Source: a virus. Taken from it: a stretch of 44,251 bases of DNA. This document shows, piece by piece, positions 42,564-44,251 of the stretch (the first letter of the stretch is position 1; every line of letters begins with the position of its first letter). The stretch lies in the IMG/VR virus record IMGVR_UViG_3300010885_050341, positions 1 through 44,251 of that record; one strand, 5' to 3'. A program made the position numbers and the translations under genes. The notes under the pieces were generated by a model. It was not told the DNA's origin. It saw only the letters and a list, made by a program, of their open reading frames with translations, and made no database searches.

Positions 42564-42591
42564 AGTATACCCTATTCTTCAAAATAGTCAA
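42564..42591 (-). promoter_or_regulatory. Host sigma70-type promoter for gp32
   Basis: Minus strand TTGACT, 16 nt, TATACT. The -35 lies in the end of gp59 and the -10 just past its stop. Five of six bases match at each hexamer. This would allow gp32 to be made early and independently of the gp59 transcript. Confidence 0.68.
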
Positions 42592-43156
42592 GGACAATCT
42601 TTTTCAATTTATCCTTATCACAGTTGATGAAGGGAGAGTACTTCTCAACCTTGGTTTTAAGGTTATCCCAAACCAAGTCGTATTGCATCTTAGAATCCCA
42701 GTAACTTTTCGCACCAGAAAATTCGAGAAGCAAACAGAAAGTTTCTAAGCTGATTTGCTTACCTAGAAACAATTTCAAAAGAATCGGGTGTTCGTTATTC
42801 TTACAGATAAAGTTTTCATTGAAATTAGAATCTAATTGATTCAATTCGCTTTTGAAAACATAACTCAAACTCTGTTGGCGCTTGAGCCAATCCTTGTAAG
42901 TTTTTTCTGCAGTTTCGCTATACGCAAGTTCGCGGATCCAAGACTTTTCATTATCCGAAAGATTCGCGATAAGAAAGTTATGGACGTCTGGATGCTTGGC
43001 TAGTTTTTGAAAGAATAACTTATCTTTACGAACTTCAAAGGAGGAAGGCTTTAACCTTGACTGTCCATTATATTTGAAGTAATCATAAGACGGTTTTGTA
43101 AAGTGGTTTTTAAGAGCCACGTACTCTTTGTAACATTCAAAAGCTGACATACTCAT
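42572..43156 (-). CDS. gp59: Helicase loader gp59
   Basis: 194 residues (T4: 217). MSMSAFECYKEYVALKNHFT, then KPSYDYFKYNGQSRLKPSSF EVRKDKLFFQKLAKHPDVHN, matching the gp59 opening (....Y..Y.A...HF....YD..KY.G......E.F..R.DK..F.KL). Middle FLIANLSDNEKSWIRELAYS and C-terminal LFLGKQISLETFCLLLEFSG KSYWD-like text follow. gp59 loads the gp41 helicase on gp32-coated forks. The start overlaps the protease stop by 4 nt. It ends just before the gp32 promoter, as the 59-32 order in T4. Identification is firm. Confidence 0.88.
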   Translation of the reverse strand: MSMSAFECYKEYVALKNHFTKPSYDYFKYNGQSRLKPSSFEVRKDKLFFQKLAKHPDVHNFLIANLSDNEKSWIRELAYSETAEKTYKDWLKRQQSLSYVFKSELNQLDSNFNENFICKNNEHPILLKLFLGKQISLETFCLLLEFSGAKSYWDSKMQYDLVWDNLKTKVEKYSPFINCDKDKLKKIVLDYFEE

Positions 43157-43602
43157 TTCTTCATTTGTTCTACAAACCTAATATATAAACCTTTTTCGCG
43201 CCCATGCGCTTCTATTTCCCATGGATGATCCCAGTAATCAACTTCGTTAGGATCGATAATCTCACCCTTCCATTTACTCTTATGAACCTTTAAGTAATCT
43301 TTAAGTTCACCTTTAGCATATTGCTTGACATGAACCATCTCGTGGGCGAGGGCTAATAACATAGCCGACTTAGAAAGTTTCTTATCTATCGTTATTATAA
43401 AATCTCTAGAACGATGGTTTTCGAACTCCCATTCGCAAAAAGCATATTCATTGCTATTCGCTTTAAACGTTTCGAAGTTAATCGTTATTTCTAGCTTGTG
43501 ATAGAGGGTTTCGCCGAGCAGTTGACGACCATAAAACTTAACTGCTTCTTTACACAGTTTTATTGGAACCTTTGATGGTTTACCTGACGCTCTGACGTAC
43601 AT
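43153..43602 (-). CDS. SprT-like zinc metalloprotease
   Basis: 149 residues from ATG at 43602 (MYVRASGKPSKVPIKLCKEA). A longer frame from 43656 is possible, but GGAGGGG lies 7 nt ahead of 43602 and the longer version overlaps gp33. The zinc motif HEMVHVKQYAKGEL (HExxH) is at about residues 87-91, followed by a downstream EIEAHGRE helix that can supply the third ligand. Small SprT-like proteases occur in T4-like marine phages; the target is unknown, possibly protein on DNA because SprT/Spartan enzymes act on DNA-protein crosslinks. An AATAAATA motif is 26 nt upstream. Confidence 0.77.
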   Translation of the reverse strand: MYVRASGKPSKVPIKLCKEAVKFYGRQLLGETLYHKLEITINFETFKANSNEYAFCEWEFENHRSRDFIITIDKKLSKSAMLLALAHEMVHVKQYAKGELKDYLKVHKSKWKGEIIDPNEVDYWDHPWEIEAHGREKGLYIRFVEQMKK

Positions 43603-43627
43603 CGCAGCCCCTCCGCCCAATCTCCAA

Positions 43628-43635
43628 TATTTATT
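43628..43635 (-). promoter_or_regulatory. Possible T4-type late promoter (AATAAATA)
   Basis: Minus-strand AATAAATATT, 26 nt ahead of the protease ATG at 43602 and across the end of gp33. One mismatch to consensus. Confidence 0.38.
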
Positions 43636-43849
43636 ATAGAGGCAACCTTGCTCCACGCTTTAGGACATTTAAATTTTCAGCTTCAGCTTGAATTTTAGCC
43701 TTCATCGCTGGGTCCTTTTTAATCCAGTAAGCAGCGGATTCTACCTCTAAATTATTCTTTTCACACCAAATAACAACAGCGTCGATATAGTCAATATTTT
43801 TCGTTCTACAAAGCTTTTCTATTTCTTCAACGAAATTGTTGATGATCAT
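43634..43849 (-). CDS. gp33: Late transcription accessory protein gp33-like
   Basis: 71 residues. MIINNFVEEIEKLCRTKNID, then YIDAVVIWCEKNNLEVESAA YWIKKDPAMKAKIQAEAENL and a C-terminal NVLKRGARLPL. Helical; the pattern YIDAV..WCEKN.LEVE..A..IK....K.KI..EAE.LN.L......LP is that of the short gp33 of T4-like marine phages (T4 gp33: 112). gp33 bridges the RNA polymerase beta flap and the sliding clamp to activate late promoters with gp55. Overlaps the membrane protein gene by 4 nt. Identification is by recalled family pattern, without alignment. Confidence 0.66.
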   Translation of the reverse strand: MIINNFVEEIEKLCRTKNIDYIDAVVIWCEKNNLEVESAAYWIKKDPAMKAKIQAEAENLNVLKRGARLPL

Positions 43850-44061
43850 TTTTCATCCTCTATTTCTACTTCAACGCCTAAGAAGGCAACCCGAAAACCA
43901 AGATTGAAAAGCCGCCAATAAAAAACCGAACATATTACAATACCGATAATAGTATACCAGTAAGTTGTACTTAACAATTGATATACGCCTATAAGGAAAA
44001 ATTGAGAAATAACCATAAGAAGAATACCCATGGGGAGATCTGTAACAAATTCAGTTTTCAT
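43846..44061 (-). CDS. Small two-helix membrane protein (71 aa)
   Basis: MKTEFVTDLPMGILLMVISQ, then a hydrophobic run FFLIGVYQLLSTTYWYTIIG IVICSVFYWRLFNLGFRVAF, ending in an acidic LGVEVEIEDEK. Two probable membrane spans, at about 10-30 and 35-60. It has a strong AGGAGCATAT ribosome site. Not recognised. Might act on the inner membrane as a host takeover or superinfection factor, but nothing in the sequence shows this; the overlap with gp33 indicates co-expression. Confidence 0.62.
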   Translation of the reverse strand: MKTEFVTDLPMGILLMVISQFFLIGVYQLLSTTYWYTIIGIVICSVFYWRLFNLGFRVAFLGVEVEIEDEK

Positions 44062-44076
44062 ATATGCTCCTTGAAA

Positions 44077-44168
44077 TGGTAGGGGATGCAGGATTCGAAC
44101 CTGCTCGAGAACGCTAATCTGGCGCTAGAAGGTTTATAAATCCTCCCTGTGTACCAACACCATCCCCC
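44077..44168 (-). tRNA. Class II tRNA-like gene with abnormal anticodon loop (apparent TAT; Leu-like body)
   Basis: Minus strand, 92 nt. Acceptor GGGGGAT/ATCCCCT (first pair G-T), T arm GCAGG-TTCGAAT-CCTGC, encoded CCA, and a long variable arm (AGCGC-CAGATTA-GCGTT). The anticodon stem GGAGG/CCTTC leaves a nine-base loop ATTTATAAA, or a seven-base loop TTTATAA if an A-A mismatch is allowed; the central triplet is TAT. The D arm is short. The long variable arm would suggest Leu, Ser or Tyr, whereas TAT would read Ile AUA. It may be a decayed Leu(TAA) with one inserted T. Identity uncertain. Confidence 0.6.
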
Positions 44169-44173
44169 ATAAA

Positions 44174-44250
44174 TGGCGATCACTGATGGATTCGAACCAT
44201 CGACCTACAGATTAGAAGTCTGTTGCTCTATCCAGCTGAGCTAAGTGACC
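44174..44250 (-). tRNA. tRNA-Arg(TCT)
   Basis: Complete class I cloverleaf on the minus strand, 77 nt. Acceptor GGTCACT/AGTGATC with one G-T pair, D arm with AGCTCAGCTGGATAGAGC, anticodon stem CAGAC/... with loop CTTCTAA (anticodon TCT), T arm GATGG-TTCGAAT-CCATC, discriminator G and encoded CCA. It reads AGA, a frequent arginine codon in these AT-rich genes. Confidence 0.94.
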
Positions 44251-44251
44251 A

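Noticed and set aside
1-44251. Integrase, transposase or attachment site next to the tRNA genes
   Set aside because: No recombinase motif and no duplicated tRNA end in the window; tRNAs in T4-like phages are normal cargo.

Overview
The window is a 44 kb slice of a T4-like contractile-tailed phage (myovirus) genome: most of the baseplate and tail-fibre late region, plus the edge of a replication/transcription block and two tRNA genes. T4 homologues that can be read from the proteins are gp6, gp8, gp25, gp48 (or gp54), gp53, gp4, gp26, gp32, gp33 and gp59. The remaining genes resemble the T4-like phages of marine and alphaproteobacterial hosts (cyanophage, pelagiphage and rhizobiophage type) rather than coliphage T4: a DUF4815 giant structural protein, glycine-rich adhesins, a 2OG-Fe(II) oxygenase, a cupin and a gp32 without cysteines. 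DNA is AT-rich. The host cannot be named; a Gram-negative host is inferred from the baseplate type. There is no gene-free stretch longer than about 300 bases, and no insertion sequence, CRISPR array or integrase was seen.

Layout. 1-17392 (minus strand): tail-fibre and adhesin cluster. It contains a partial oxygenase, an S74-chaperone fibre, three glycine-rich adhesins (one with two LamG-like domains), several repeat-built fibres, a cupin and many small accessory or chaperone-like proteins, often with ATGA or TAATG stop/start overlaps. 17394-31010 (minus): baseplate wedge genes DUF4815, gp8, another glycine-rich fibre, a gp7-position protein, gp6 and gp25. 31020-36959 (minus): hub genes. The T4 gp5 functions look split into a separate OB-fold protein and a separate beta-helix spike with an unknown 517-residue protein between them, followed upstream by a gp27-like protein, gp53 and gp48. 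A canonical T4 late promoter motif (TATAAATA) sits at the head of this block.

37014-41554 (plus strand, divergent): gp4, an unrecognised conserved protein, a tail-tube-fold protein, the gp26 hub chaperone, a 59-residue gp51-like ORF in the -1 frame behind a T7 slippery run, and a 653-residue tape-measure/hub protein carrying two peptidoglycan-cleavage domains. A bidirectional hairpin terminator (41557-41578) separates this from the convergent gp32 gene. 41585-44250 (minus): gp32 with its own sigma70-type promoter and a repeat-containing leader, gp59, a SprT-like metalloprotease, gp33, a small membrane protein, an odd class II tRNA and tRNA-Arg(TCT).

Functionally, gp33 should help switch on the late promoters that drive the tail genes. 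gp32 and gp59 serve replication. gp26 and its possible frameshift product would chaperone the tape measure while hub (gp27/gp5-like/gp48) and wedge (gp6, 8, 25, 53) assemble, and the fibre cluster gives host recognition. The most notable points are the candidate -1 frameshift, the apparent move of cell-wall lysis from gp5 to the tape measure, the gp32 leader and the anomalous tRNA.
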